DNA of 64,000 bases from JAJPKK01 sp963807015 (GCA_963807015.1 CAWEAS010000022.1:1-64000); one strand, 5' to 3'; shown: positions 18,785-25,755, counted from the first letter of the stretch. Numbers and translations: made by a program. The notes: a model not told the origin generated them from the letters alone.

Positions 18785-19030
18785 ATGCCAGTACCGCGTG
18801 AGCAGCGAAGCCGAGGGCTTCGCAATCAGCATCAAGGCATCAAGCCTGGTGATGATGTTGGTGAGGTCACCGTCACGACACAGCGGCCGGCGGGTGGTCC
18901 GCTGAGCGCGGTTGGTAATGGTGGTGTCAACTCGCCACCTGGTCGCGGCCGCCAGACCGGCGGCAGGTCCGAGCGTTCGGCCAGTAGATTCGCTGAACCG
19001 ATGCGGCGCTACGGCGGCCCTGGCGGTTGA
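18785..19030 (+). CDS. Small Gly/Arg-rich island protein
   Basis: The start at ATG 18785 is supported by an excellent AAAGGAGGT ribosome site at the right distance. The 81-residue product is low in hydrophobics and rich in Gly, Arg, Pro and Gln (RGRQTGGRSERSAS), so it is probably disordered. It is the third gene of the short run starting at 17926 and is followed by a hairpin and T-run at 19086-19142. No function can be assigned. Confidence 0.5.
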   Translation: MPVPREQRSRGLRNQHQGIKPGDDVGEVTVTTQRPAGGPLSAVGNGGVNSPPGRGRQTGGRSERSASRFAEPMRRYGGPGG

Positions 19031-19085
19031 GGTCACCGGAATCGCGGCGGCCACATCCGCGCGAACCGGAAGCCGCCGCGTGCGT

Positions 19086-19142
19086 CCCTGGCCCTGGGCT
19101 GACGCGGGGACGCGCGCCGGCTCCACGGCCAGGGCGCTTTTT
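19086..19142 (+). terminator. Probable Rho-independent terminator
   Basis: ccctggcc (19086-19093) pairs with ggccaggg (19127-19134), and a smaller inner gcgcc/ggcgc hairpin is an alternative. Both are followed by CGCTTTTTC. It lies 55 bp past the gene ending at 19030. Confidence 0.5.
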
Positions 19143-19289
19143 CATTCCGTGGTGTCATCGCTGGCGAGTTGGTGCGCTCGCGATGACGTCCGTGCCTGCC
19201 CCCAACAGGCTCGGACATGGCGCGCGCTCTGGCTTCGATGTTGGGCCGGGGCGCGCGCATCCCATCAGCCACGCGCCCCCGAATGATGG

Positions 19290-19421
19290 CACCAGCGCAG
19301 CTTTGGTTGTTTGGTTTTCCAGGCCTGATGTTGCTGGGGGTTTCCCGGCCCAGGATGAGCACCAGCGCATCTTGAATATTTTGAATTCCAGGCATTGATG
19401 GCGCTGGGGTTTTCCGGCCCA
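19290..19421. repeat. Two imperfect tandem units of about 63 bp, 70 bp apart
   Basis: Unit 1 (19290-19352) and unit 2 (19360-19421) share a caccagcgca start, a central ttccaggc-attgatg-like part and a ctggggg-tttcccggccca end. In unit 2, ccagcgc near the start can pair with gcgctgg near the end, forming a long stem-loop. They lie in a gene-free stretch (19031-19513). Confidence 0.6.
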
Positions 19422-19513
19422 CATTTCAAAGCGGCGCCCTCCTGCGCCTCAGCCAGACGGCCTCGCTGGCGGCCAAAGCTTCGTTGGGTGTGATACAGTC
19501 CGCACGGACGAGC

Positions 19514-20002
19514 ATGAACCGCACCTTCAAAGCAGCTGTCACCGGCCTTATCCTTGCCGTCAGCATTGCTATATCGGCAGCGGCGGGGCCGTTCGAGGAT
19601 GGGACGGCCGCTTTCCAGCGCGGCGACTATTTAGCCGCTTTGCGAGTATGGCGTCCCCTTGCTGATCAGGGTCTCGCCGATGCTCAGATGAGGGTTGGGT
19701 TCATCTATGTTCAGGGCCTTGGCGTGCCACAGGACTATGTGACAGCGGCCAATTGGTTTCGCAAGGCGGCTGACCAGGGCAACGGAGAAGCTCAAAGTCT
19801 TCTCGGGCTCATGTACGTCATGGGTAACGGCGTGCCGCAGGACTATGTCAGCGGGCACCAATGGCTCAACCTGGCGGCGGCGAGAGGATTCAAAGACGCG
19901 GCAAAAGTACGCGATCAGATCGCTCTGATAATGACCCCCGCGCAGATCGCCGAAGCGCAGAGTCTGGCCCGAGAGTGGAAGCCGACACCTGCACACCGGT
20001 GA
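19514..20002 (+). CDS. Exported Sel1-repeat protein
   Basis: From ATG 19514 the 162-residue product starts with a signal peptide (hydrophobic residues 8-24, cleavage near SAAAG). Two or three Sel1-like repeats follow, with the typical alternation of A-x-x-x-L-x-x-L-A-x-x-G and G-V-P-Q-D-Y: AAFQRGDYLAALRVWRPLAD, ADAQMRVGFIYVQGLGVPQD, AAQSLLGLMYVMGNGVPQD-like. A closing helix (ALIMTPAQIAEAQSLAREW) is common in this family. Sel1 proteins act as protein-interaction scaffolds in the periplasm or at the membrane. It is unusual cargo for a small island and may modulate the host envelope. The GTG/TTG start 30 bp upstream is less likely. Confidence 0.85.
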   Translation: MNRTFKAAVTGLILAVSIAISAAAGPFEDGTAAFQRGDYLAALRVWRPLADQGLADAQMRVGFIYVQGLGVPQDYVTAANWFRKAADQGNGEAQSLLGLMYVMGNGVPQDYVSGHQWLNLAAARGFKDAAKVRDQIALIMTPAQIAEAQSLAREWKPTPAHR

Positions 20003-20218
20003 GGGTGACGACCGCCGTGTGCTCCACCTTGCTCCACCTCGCGTTCAAAGGTGGAGCAGTCACTGCTCCGGTCGAACTGAGGGATGTCACCATCGGCGCC
20101 TGGTGGCCCTCCATCGCCCGCGAGATGTGGGAGGGGCCCAAAGACGGCCGCTAATGCGCTGCAAAATTGGTCGCCCGATTCGCAAGGAGATCGGGCTAAC
20201 CTAAGAGGAGCGTCCCTT

Positions 20219-20368
20219 GTGAGCAGAGAACAAGCCATGGAGGCGTGCGCAAAAGCCCTCGTTAAGCGACACGCGCACCGCGAAGACAATTGGAAAACCA
20301 AGGCAGACCTAGCAGCGGACTTAGTCACGGCACTCGAAGCGCTTGGACTTTTCAAACCCGCCGTCTGA
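20219..20368 (+). CDS. Very small unknown protein (49 aa)
   Basis: GTG 20219 is preceded by AGAGGAG at a suitable distance. The product is a short helical, charged peptide (MSREQAMEACAKALVKRHAH, then ADLAADLVTALEALGLF). A 7-bp hairpin (gcccgat/atcgggc, 20173-20196) stands just before the ribosome site and could affect translation. Nothing else is recognisable. Confidence 0.5.
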   Translation: MSREQAMEACAKALVKRHAHREDNWKTKADLAADLVTALEALGLFKPAV

Positions 20369-20436
20369 TCGCTAAATGCGCTGGCGGGCTTCCTGGCCGA
20401 TTTGCTGACCTCCTCCAGGCGGGAAGGGTTTGAACC

Positions 20437-20657
20437 TCAGGTCGCCTTTTTAGGCGTCAGCCAAAGCCGAAGGCAAACAAACACACAAACCGCGCCAATC
20501 GCGCCCCAGAAAACGCCGTCAGAAGAGTATGAGTATTGATGGTAGGCGTTGTCGTACACTGACCCGAGAAAACCGCCGATGATGAGAGCGGCAATTATCC
20601 CAAAAACCCAGATCGCAATTGTACGCCCTATAAGCCCAGCCCCCTTACGCCTGCCTC
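20437..20657 (-). pseudogene. Small membrane-protein remnant without a normal start
   Basis: The minus-strand frame reads GLIGRTIAIWVFGIIAALII, then a polar loop with Tyr and His, a second hydrophobic segment (FWGAIGAVCVFVCLRLW) and LTPKKAT before the stop at 20437. This is a convincing two-helix membrane protein, but the frame has no ATG, GTG or TTG start between the upstream stop at 20658 and the first helix. A frameshift or a lost 5' end is likely. It lies in the membrane-protein end of the island. Confidence 0.45.
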
Positions 20658-20748
20658 AGTTGGTGCATCGTCTTTGTCCGGCAAAATATAGCCGAAAACG
20701 CACCAGCGAGCGCCACACTACTTGCCGTGATGTTGGCGCTCACTTTGC

Positions 20749-21009
20749 TCAAGCCCGAAAGCCTTGAAAGGCCCAAACAAACGCTGCTCCTACCACCAGG
20801 ACAAGCGCAGGTGGGATGAGCGCCAGTGCGGCGCTCTCACTGGCCACGTGGAGCAATTCGCCTGAAACTCGCGAAATCGGGGTAACTAACCATGGGGCGT
20901 CTGGCAGGTCCCTAATAATCCACCAGGCCTGTGTGACTACCACGCCGGCCCATAGGACTGACGAGACAAGCCACAGCCGAAATAACCCGCGTGCAACTCG
21001 AATTGCCAT
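20749..21009 (-). CDS. Small two-helix membrane protein, paralogue A
   Basis: I start this at ATG 21009 because the two paralogues begin at the equivalent residue; ATG 21090 would add a poorly coding extension that overlaps the next gene. The 86-residue product has an N-terminal basic motif RVARGLFRLW leading into helix 1 and a C-terminal helix 2 ALIPPALVLVVGAAFVWAF ending in QGFRA. The last 70 bp of coding DNA are identical to paralogue C (21824-22105), so part of this gene was duplicated recently or converted. Function unknown; inner-membrane location is predicted. Confidence 0.68.
   Translation of the reverse strand: MAIRVARGLFRLWLVSSVLWAGVVVTQAWWIIRDLPDAPWLVTPISRVSGELLHVASESAALALIPPALVLVVGAAFVWAFQGFRA
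20766..20835. repeat. 70-bp direct repeat, copy 1
   Basis: Identical over 70 bp to 21841-21910. It encodes the C-terminal helix of two paralogous membrane proteins. Confidence 0.9.
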
Positions 21010-21043
21010 GCGCTGCCATCCGCTCGTCACCGCAAGGGCTGAA

Positions 21044-21253
21044 TCAGAAAGCTGCGCTCGGGAGGAAACGAAATGCTCGCTTTTCTTCATCGCTGAGTTC
21101 GCGGACGATCTCCGCCGTCTTAACTCCCTCCTCAGCCCTCACCTTGGCTAAGGCCTCGTCCTGGGTATCCCCGGTCGCATAGACGCGCTCACGGATAGGA
21201 CGGCCGTCTGGTTCATTGCCAGGGATCAAAATCTCGACCTCGAACAAACCCAT
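21044..21253 (-). CDS. Small unknown protein (69 aa)
   Basis: ATG 21253 follows a GGAG at about 8 nt. The product starts with a beta-strand pattern (GLFEVEILIPG), then contains RERVYATGDTQDEALAKVRAEEG and a charged helix (VRELSDEEKRAFRF), the kind of layout seen in small phage or plasmid proteins of the HicB/DUF fold. It is soluble and lacks catalytic motifs. It sits between membrane paralogues A and B on the same strand, with about 34 bp to the former and 52 bp to the latter. Confidence 0.6.
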   Translation of the reverse strand: MGLFEVEILIPGNEPDGRPIRERVYATGDTQDEALAKVRAEEGVKTAEIVRELSDEEKRAFRFLPSAAF

Positions 21254-21305
21254 GTTGGTGGCTCCGAATGCCGACTGACTAGCCCCTACGCGGTCCGCGA
21301 AGACC

Positions 21306-21800
21306 TCAATGCCAGAAACCTTTAAATGCCCATCCCAGCCCAGCGCCGAGTATTAACGCTGCGAGTGGAATGGTTACCGCTATACCGATCCAACTTGTCA
21401 ACGTCGTCCACGGGTTTGGAAGATCGCGAATCGGTCGGCCGGCATCCGCATACAGCTTCGAAGAAAGTTCTTTGTCCGACTGGTTGCCGAATTCCGGATA
21501 AAGCTGGCGGAATTTCGGTATCTCATACCAGCAGTCGTCGAACGGGTTTGGCTTTGCGTAGACGTCCCATGGGCCGGGCTGCCCTTCCCTGGTAGAGTAA
21601 TCTCTACCGGCTATGCCACGGGCATCGCCGCATAGATGCGGTACGAGAAACACAATGTTCTGCTCTGCCCATTTCATCGTGGCAACGTCATTAAACTGCG
21701 CCTTGATCTCGCCGTAGCTGGTGTATGCGATAGCCATTACGAAAAGGATCGAGCCGAGTACCCATAGTCGGAAAAAACCGCGCGCAACTCGTAGGCCCAT
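21306..21800 (-). CDS. Two-helix membrane protein with extracytoplasmic domain, paralogue B
   Basis: Start at ATG 21800 after GGTGAG; upstream extension to 21977 runs back over paralogue C in another frame. The 164-residue protein has the family start GLRVARGFFRLWVLG into helix 1, about 95 residues of loop with three Cys and many Trp/Tyr (QNIVFLVPHLCGDARGIAG, FDDCWYEIPKFRQLYPEFG), and a final helix ending LGAGLGWAFKGFWH. The flanking helices match paralogues A and C, so it is the same fold with a larger loop domain. Function unknown. Confidence 0.7.
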   Translation of the reverse strand: MGLRVARGFFRLWVLGSILFVMAIAYTSYGEIKAQFNDVATMKWAEQNIVFLVPHLCGDARGIAGRDYSTREGQPGPWDVYAKPNPFDDCWYEIPKFRQLYPEFGNQSDKELSSKLYADAGRPIRDLPNPWTTLTSWIGIAVTIPLAALILGAGLGWAFKGFWH

Positions 21801-21823
21801 CCGTCTCACCGCCTTGAAATTGC

Positions 21824-22105
21824 TCAGGCCCGGAAACCTCGAAAGGCCCAAACAAACGCTGCTCCTACCACCAGGACAAGCGCAGGTGGGATGAGCGCCA
21901 GTGCGGCGCTGTTTCTGGCTACTAATGAAACCTCTTCTAACCACACAACATGCGTGACGCAGTTGAGCGCTGGGCACTCGCCAACAGCGACCCAGTCGAA
22001 AGGCTGCTCATGCTGCCAAACCATAGCAACTGCCGCGCAGGCCCACAGCACCGCCGTGACAAGCCATAGCCGAAATAACCCGCGTTCAACACGAGTGGCA
22101 GTCAT
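21824..22105 (-). CDS. Small two-helix membrane protein, paralogue C
   Basis: A 93-residue protein from ATG 22105, preceded by GAGG at 5 nt. It carries RVERGLFRLWLV, helix 1, a short loop with Cys and Trp (VGECPALNCVTHVVW), and helix 2 ALIPPALVLVVGAAFVWAF with RGFRA at the end. It shares 70 identical bp with paralogue A. It is the first of four same-strand genes transcribed away from the tRNA-Gly end of the island. Confidence 0.7.
   Translation of the reverse strand: MTATRVERGLFRLWLVTAVLWACAAVAMVWQHEQPFDWVAVGECPALNCVTHVVWLEEVSLVARNSAALALIPPALVLVVGAAFVWAFRGFRA
21841..21910. repeat. 70-bp direct repeat, copy 2
   Basis: Identical to 20766-20835, 1,075 bp away. Recombination between the two would delete paralogue B and the 69-residue gene. 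Confidence 0.9.
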
Positions 22106-22256
22106 GGCGGCCTCATGATTGGCGGCTCGGCGCCAAGTAGTTTTGTCTTAGACGCCCAAGTTATCATGCATTTCTGGGACCCCCTCCGTGACCCTGGTGG
22201 CATTTTTTCAGTTCTCGGCGCCAGGAACTTACTGCTCTAACCCATTGATACTTAAG

Positions 22257-22303
22257 GTGGAGCGGGTGAAGGGAATCGAACCCTCGTCATCAGCTTGGAA
22301 GGC
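22257..22303. repeat. Right attachment site inside tRNA-Gly
   Basis: This is the 47-bp copy identical to 8118-8164. It covers the CCA end, T-arm, variable region and part of the anticodon arm of tRNA-Gly, so the tRNA is intact at this side of the island. Confidence 0.95.
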
Positions 22304-22331
22304 TGTTGCTCTACCATTGAGCTACACCCGC
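22258..22331 (-). tRNA. tRNA-Gly (TCC), host gene for the island
   Basis: A 74-nt cloverleaf with encoded CCA. The acceptor GCGGGTG pairs with CACCCGC, the anticodon loop CTTCCAA gives TCC (Gly), and the T-arm is GAGGGTTCGATTCCCTT. The 3' portion is duplicated at 8118-8164. It is followed 114 bp upstream by tRNA-Tyr on the same strand. Confidence 0.97.
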
Positions 22332-22445
22332 ACCGGGAGTCGGTGGTCAGTCGTCAGCAATCAGTCGTCAGTCATCAGAGGCTTGCCGCTGGTATTCCGC
22401 CTCTTTCCTTCCGATCGCTTGTTCCCGATGACTGTCTCTCCTGTT

Positions 22446-22531
22446 TGGTGGGGGAGGCAGGACTCGAACCTGCGAAGCCATAAGGCGGCTGATTTACAGT
22501 CAGCTCCCTTTGCCGCTCGGGACACTCCCCC
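22446..22531 (-). tRNA. tRNA-Tyr (GTA)
   Basis: An 86-nt class II tRNA with a long variable arm and encoded CCA. The acceptor GGGGGAG pairs with CTCCCCC, and the anticodon loop CTGTAAA gives GTA (Tyr). It is probably co-transcribed with tRNA-Gly. The 114-bp spacer has a short direct repetition of tcagtcgtcag. Confidence 0.97.
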
Positions 22532-22690
22532 GCCGCGCCGCGTAGGTAAGACATCGCAATGCCTTAGGCAAGCGCGGCATGGTCGTGGAGGGCGTCATGC
22601 CGAAGTCTGTCCGGCCGATGCACTTAAGCCCATGGCGGCGGCGGCGGCAGGGGTGCTAATATATGACTTGAGGGGCTTGAGGGGGCCGTC

Positions 22691-23128
22691 ATGGCGCGCG
22701 ACGACAAGGGCGCTGATGCGACCATTGCTGAACTTGCGGCGGCATTTCCGGCGACGTTCACGCTCGACACGGATCAGGTGCGTCCGCTCAAAAACGGGGT
22801 CCGCGAGGAGCTGTATGACGCCGCAGCCCACATCTCCCACCGCCGTATTTCGGCAGCGCTGGCAAGGTATTGCCGCAGTCCTGCGTACCTGAAGGCGGTC
22901 GAAGAGGGGGCCGCGCGGATCGATCTCAATGGCCAGCCGGCCGGCCAGGTGACCGCAACCGAGGCCGAGGCGGCCCGCAAGCAGCTCGCGGCGCTCGGCA
23001 AGCGCAATAAGGCGGCGAAGGAAAAGGCAGCGGCGAAGCCCGCGGCCCCTCCTGCCGCTTCAGGGCCGAAGCGGCTGTCACTCGCCGATCTTAAGAAAGC
23101 CGCAGCAGCGCGGAAGCAGGGCCGCTGA
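22691..23128 (+). CDS. ProQ/FinO-domain RNA chaperone
   Basis: A 145-residue protein after a GAGGGGG site. The ProQ/FinO core includes ELAAAFPATFTLDTDQVRPL, the conserved basic KNGVREELYDA, ISHRRISAALARYCRSPAYL and a short GAARIDLNGQPAGQV hairpin. The tail is a Lys/Ala-rich disordered segment. ProQ/FinO proteins bind structured small RNAs and mRNA 3' ends and influence their stability. In this lineage they are short single-domain versions. It lies just outside the tRNA cluster, so it is chromosomal and not island cargo. Confidence 0.9.
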   Translation: MARDDKGADATIAELAAAFPATFTLDTDQVRPLKNGVREELYDAAAHISHRRISAALARYCRSPAYLKAVEEGAARIDLNGQPAGQVTATEAEAARKQLAALGKRNKAAKEKAAAKPAAPPAASGPKRLSLADLKKAAAARKQGR

Positions 23129-23204
23129 AGTCTGGACTAAAGCGTTTGCTCCCGGCGCTCCGAACGGGCATGGGTTGGCCAACACGCCCAAACGGAGGCC
23201 GGGA

Positions 23205-23339
23205 ATGCGCGACGACAATTGCCGCGCGCCGAAAGTCTACCGCGATGACGCTTTGCCCTGTGTGAGCCAGGTCATACAACCTGCCACAACCCGTAGATGC
23301 GCCCGACTTGCCCTCGGTCTTCCGGGCCGGGCCGGATAA
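23205..23339 (+). CDS. Possible small ORF (44 aa)
   Basis: ATG 23205 is preceded by GGAGG at 7 nt. The peptide starts MRDDNCRAPKVYRDDALPC, contains three Cys and many Arg, and matches nothing I recognise. The strong ribosome site is the only support; the rest of 23129-23418 shows nothing else. Confidence 0.3.
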   Translation: MRDDNCRAPKVYRDDALPCVSQVIQPATTRRCARLALGLPGRAG

Positions 23340-23418
23340 TCATCTGCCCGCGTGAACCACGTCCCGGACAGCACTACTCCGCGAGGTCGACCCGTAGGGG
23401 GCGCCCTCGCATCATCCC

Positions 23419-23436
23419 ATGCTCACCGGCACGGCT
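23419..23436. repeat. 18-bp direct repeat left of the IS element
   Basis: atgctcaccggcacggct is repeated at 24992-25009. The two copies exactly flank the IS and fit a long target-site duplication, as described for IS1202-type elements. Confidence 0.75.
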
Positions 23437-24991
23437 GTTGGTAGCGGGTGAAGTTGTCGTGTTTTTGTAGCTTGTGAATTGTCGCCTTCATTGTGGAAGT
23501 GGCGGCGGGACCGGAAGGCGTGGACGGTCTTGCTGGTTGGGTCATGACATGGCGGCTTTGGCGGCGGCAAGCTTAGTCGGTTTCTTTGTTCGACCTGGAA
23601 GCCGTTTCTTCGTCCCGACCTGCGCTGGTGATGAGGCAGCGAGCGCAGACCGGGTCAAGGGGGGCCGTTGCGCCGGCCTGTCGACGCGAGCGGCGCTATG
23701 AAGGCCATCCCTTGACGCGGTCGAGCACGCTGCCAGGCTCGATGCGGTCGGGGTGGAGAGCAGCGCGCCGTGGCAGTCGTAGCTCGCCAACCGGTGCGGG
23801 CCGAGGAACACGCTCACGCTGTTGTCGGGGTATTCGTGCACATGGACGCGGGCCTTGACGAAGTGTGGGCGTAGGCGGCTTTGCGGCAGCTGCAGCCGTC
23901 GCCCGGCCCAGGCGATGGTGTTGTCGTTGCCGACCGTGCGCTCCTCGAGGACACAGAGAATCTCGCGCCAGGCCTCGGCGCGATCGGGCACGAAGGCACT
24001 GCCCTCCTGCTCCGGCGCGATTGCAAAGGCCTTGTTGTATTCGCCGATGTAGTGCGCGCGCAGCCAGCGGTTGGCGGCCTCGACATCGTCGATGCCGACG
24101 AGCCGCAACTCCTTGGGCAAGCGATCCTGCAACGTGCGGAAGGCTCGCTCCGAGCGGCCTCTGGCCTGGGGCGAGTAGGAGGGGATGTGCTCGATGCCGA
24201 GGTGCGCCAGGGCGCGGCCGACCTGGGTCTTGTGCGTCCGCGACGCCTTCTCGCCGCCCTTGGGAGTGTGGAAATAATGGGCGCCGCGGTCCGTGTAGAG
24301 CGCGCAGAACAGGCCGTGCGCCGCAACCACCTCGCTCAACGCGCGCAACGTTGAAGCGGTGCCTTCCTCCTCAACCAGGATCATCGAATAGATCTCGCTC
24401 GTCGCATCATCGAGCGTCACGATCAGGTCCATCGGCGGCCGGCCTTCGATCCAGACGTGGCGCGAGCCGTCCTGATGCAGCATCATGCCCGGCAACGGAC
24501 GCCGCTGCCGCTTCTTGCGATGGGCACTGCGGCTGCGCGCCGGCTTCACCAGGCCGGCAGCGTGCAAATTGAGCTTGGTCACAGTGTAGCCGAGCTTGTA
24601 GCCGTGCCGCTTCACCAGCTGCTCGTGAAAATGCTTCACCGTGAAATCCGCGTACTTGTTGCGGTAAAGCCCCAGCATCCGCTCCAACTCTTCCTGCGCT
24701 GCCCGCCGCGGCGATCGCCGGCCCACCCGTCGATCGGCAAGTCCCGCTTCGCCCTCATCCTCGTAACGCACCGACCACCGCTGGAATGTGCGCACATGCA
24801 CTCCCAGCATCTCGGCTGCCTCCTCTTGTGAAATCTCGCCCCGCTCTTGTCGCTCGAACAAACTCGAAAAACGCATCCGACGCACACCCTCGTGTATCGA
24901 TGCCGTGCCCATCGTGCCCTCTTTGTTCCGGGCACCACAAACACGACACTTCACGAGCTACAAACAGCCGACAGATCACGCGCTAGCTACA
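23437..24991 (-). mobile_element. ISNCY/IS1202-like insertion sequence, about 1.55 kb
   Basis: One transposase gene lies between imperfect terminal inverted repeats of about 45 bp. The right end, read inward, starts tgtagctagcgcgtga and continues to tgtttgtagctcgtgaa; the left end starts gttggtagcgggtgaa and continues to tttttgtagcttgtgaa. The core tttgtagctYgtgaa is shared. An 18-bp direct repeat flanks the element. The exact ends may be off by a few bases. Confidence 0.85.
23542..24912 (-). CDS. ISNCY-family DDE transposase
   Basis: Start placed at ATG 24912 after AAAGAGG; a GTG at 24954 would put the N-terminus inside the inverted repeat. The protein has 456 residues. N-terminal helix-turn-helix DNA-binding part (GEISQEEAAEMLGVHVRTFQ, RWSVRYEDEGEAGLADRR) and the DDE integrase core: first Asp in MMLHQDGSRHVWIEG, second Asp in YTDRGAHYFHTPKGG, Glu region around SYSPQARGRSERAFRTLQ. 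The last 100 residues become Ala/Ser/Thr-rich. The coding frame is uninterrupted, so the element may still be active. It inserted into a non-coding stretch between ProQ and the HdeA-like gene. Confidence 0.92.
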   Translation of the reverse strand: MGTASIHEGVRRMRFSSLFERQERGEISQEEAAEMLGVHVRTFQRWSVRYEDEGEAGLADRRVGRRSPRRAAQEELERMLGLYRNKYADFTVKHFHEQLVKRHGYKLGYTVTKLNLHAAGLVKPARSRSAHRKKRQRRPLPGMMLHQDGSRHVWIEGRPPMDLIVTLDDATSEIYSMILVEEEGTASTLRALSEVVAAHGLFCALYTDRGAHYFHTPKGGEKASRTHKTQVGRALAHLGIEHIPSYSPQARGRSERAFRTLQDRLPKELRLVGIDDVEAANRWLRAHYIGEYNKAFAIAPEQEGSAFVPDRAEAWREILCVLEERTVGNDNTIAWAGRRLQLPQSRLRPHFVKARVHVHEYPDNSVSVFLGPHRLASYDCHGALLSTPTASSLAACSTASRDGLHSAARVDRPAQRPPLTRSALAASSPAQVGTKKRLPGRTKKPTKLAAAKAAMS

Positions 24992-25009
24992 ATGCTCACC
25001 GGCACGGCT
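24992..25009. repeat. 18-bp direct repeat right of the IS element
   Basis: Second copy of the flanking repeat; see 23419-23436. Confidence 0.75.
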
Positions 25010-25073
25010 ATGAATGACGCGTCGGTCACGCTAGGTTCCCGCGATCCGGCCAGCAGCTTGGGAGAACAAGGGA

Positions 25074-25370
25074 ATGAGAGGTTTTGCGCTTTGTCTGCTA
25101 ACGGCACTCTTCGCGACCGCCACTGCCGAGGCGCAAGTCTCGATCGACCTCACGAAAATAACGTGCAAGCAGTTCCTGTTTGACAAGATCGCGCCGACCA
25201 AGACGGTCGCAATCTTTATGAGCGGCTACTACAACGGCGTACGTCACAACACGGTCATCGACATGAGCGCGATCGAGAAGAAGGTCGATCAAGTCGAGGA
25301 CTATTGCCGGCTCAATCTGGACACGCCCGTCATGGATGCGGTCCAGAACGCTCTCGGGCCCCCCAAGTAG
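25074..25370 (+). CDS. HdeA-family periplasmic acid-stress chaperone-like protein
   Basis: A 98-residue protein after GGGAGAACAAGG with a signal peptide ending near AEA-QVS. The mature domain has the HdeA layout: ITCKQFL at the start, a central FMSGYYNGVRH and DYCRLNLDTPVMDAVQNAL at the end, with Cys in the first and last segments positioned to form the single HdeA disulfide. HdeA/HdeB proteins unfold at low pH and hold periplasmic proteins in soluble form. The gene is monocistronic. Its promoter region is interrupted 64 bp upstream by the IS repeat boundary at 25009, so its regulation may have changed after insertion. Confidence 0.85.
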   Translation: MRGFALCLLTALFATATAEAQVSIDLTKITCKQFLFDKIAPTKTVAIFMSGYYNGVRHNTVIDMSAIEKKVDQVEDYCRLNLDTPVMDAVQNALGPPK

Positions 25371-25413
25371 TTCAGCGGCACCTGCCCCACGACTTCTCCG
25401 GCCGTCGGTCCGC

Positions 25414-25755
25414 TTAGGGACGGACGGCCGCAATCGCTTCGGCGCGATCGAACAGGATCGGCATCATCGTGTCGATGCCCGCGATCTTGAGAACGCTATG
25501 GACGTATTCGTCCGGAGACAGCAGGACGAGTTTGCCCTCGTTCCCTTTGACAGCCTTCGCACCGGTGATCAGGAAGCGGATGGCAAGTGACGCCACGTAT
25601 TCAACGCCCGAAAGGTCGACGATGACGGCGCGCTTGTCGGCGACCGCAGCCTTGAAAGGCTGGGCGACGGATGCCGCCCCGACGGAATCGAGCCGACCGT
25701 TGAGGATCACATTGGTGATGTCGTCACCGATGGTCTCCACCGTCATGCAGTCCAT
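25414..25755 (-). CDS. STAS-domain protein (anti-anti-sigma-factor-like)
   Basis: A 113-residue single STAS domain: ITNVILNGRLDSVGAASV, VIVDLSGVEYVASLAIRFLI and KLVLLSPDEYVHSVLKIAGI. The Ser in VASLAIRFL sits where SpoIIAA-type proteins carry the residue phosphorylated by an anti-sigma kinase. No kinase gene is nearby. The start may be ATG 25755 or ATG 25746. It follows gor by 23 bp on the same strand and is probably the last gene of the rpiA-DUF2059-gor transcript. In this lineage such proteins feed general-stress or cell-surface regulation, but the partner is not visible here. Confidence 0.87.
   Translation of the reverse strand: MDCMTVETIGDDITNVILNGRLDSVGAASVAQPFKAAVADKRAVIVDLSGVEYVASLAIRFLITGAKAVKGNEGKLVLLSPDEYVHSVLKIAGIDTMMPILFDRAEAIAAVRP

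Larger units (their letters stand above)
8118..22303. mobile_element. 14.1 kb tRNA-Gly-integrated genomic island
   Basis: A perfect 47 bp direct repeat (8118-8164 and 22257-22303) bounds the element. The right copy is the 3' part of an intact tRNA-Gly(TCC) gene, from the base after CCA to just past the anticodon. The left copy is a free-standing tRNA fragment 170 bp from a tyrosine integrase gene. This is the usual outcome of site-specific integration into a tRNA 3' end. Excision would release 14,139 bp. Cargo: integrase, an unknown coupled gene, an AlpA-like protein, a frameshifted primase-helicase, a frameshifted nuclease-NACHT gene, small unknowns, a Sel1 protein and small membrane proteins. 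No conjugation genes are seen, so mobility would need a helper. Confidence 0.93.

Noticed and set aside
19281..19430. CRISPR array
   Set aside because: Only two diverged units with complementary ends; no constant repeat, no spacer regularity and no cas genes.
22342..22380. Short tcagtcgtcag repeats between the tRNA genes as a CRISPR or iteron array
   Set aside because: Two imperfect copies of 11 bp only; looks like simple-sequence slippage.
22188..22892. 234-codon frame across tRNA-Gly and tRNA-Tyr
   Set aside because: It reads through two tRNA genes; the peptide is the typical translation of tRNA DNA.
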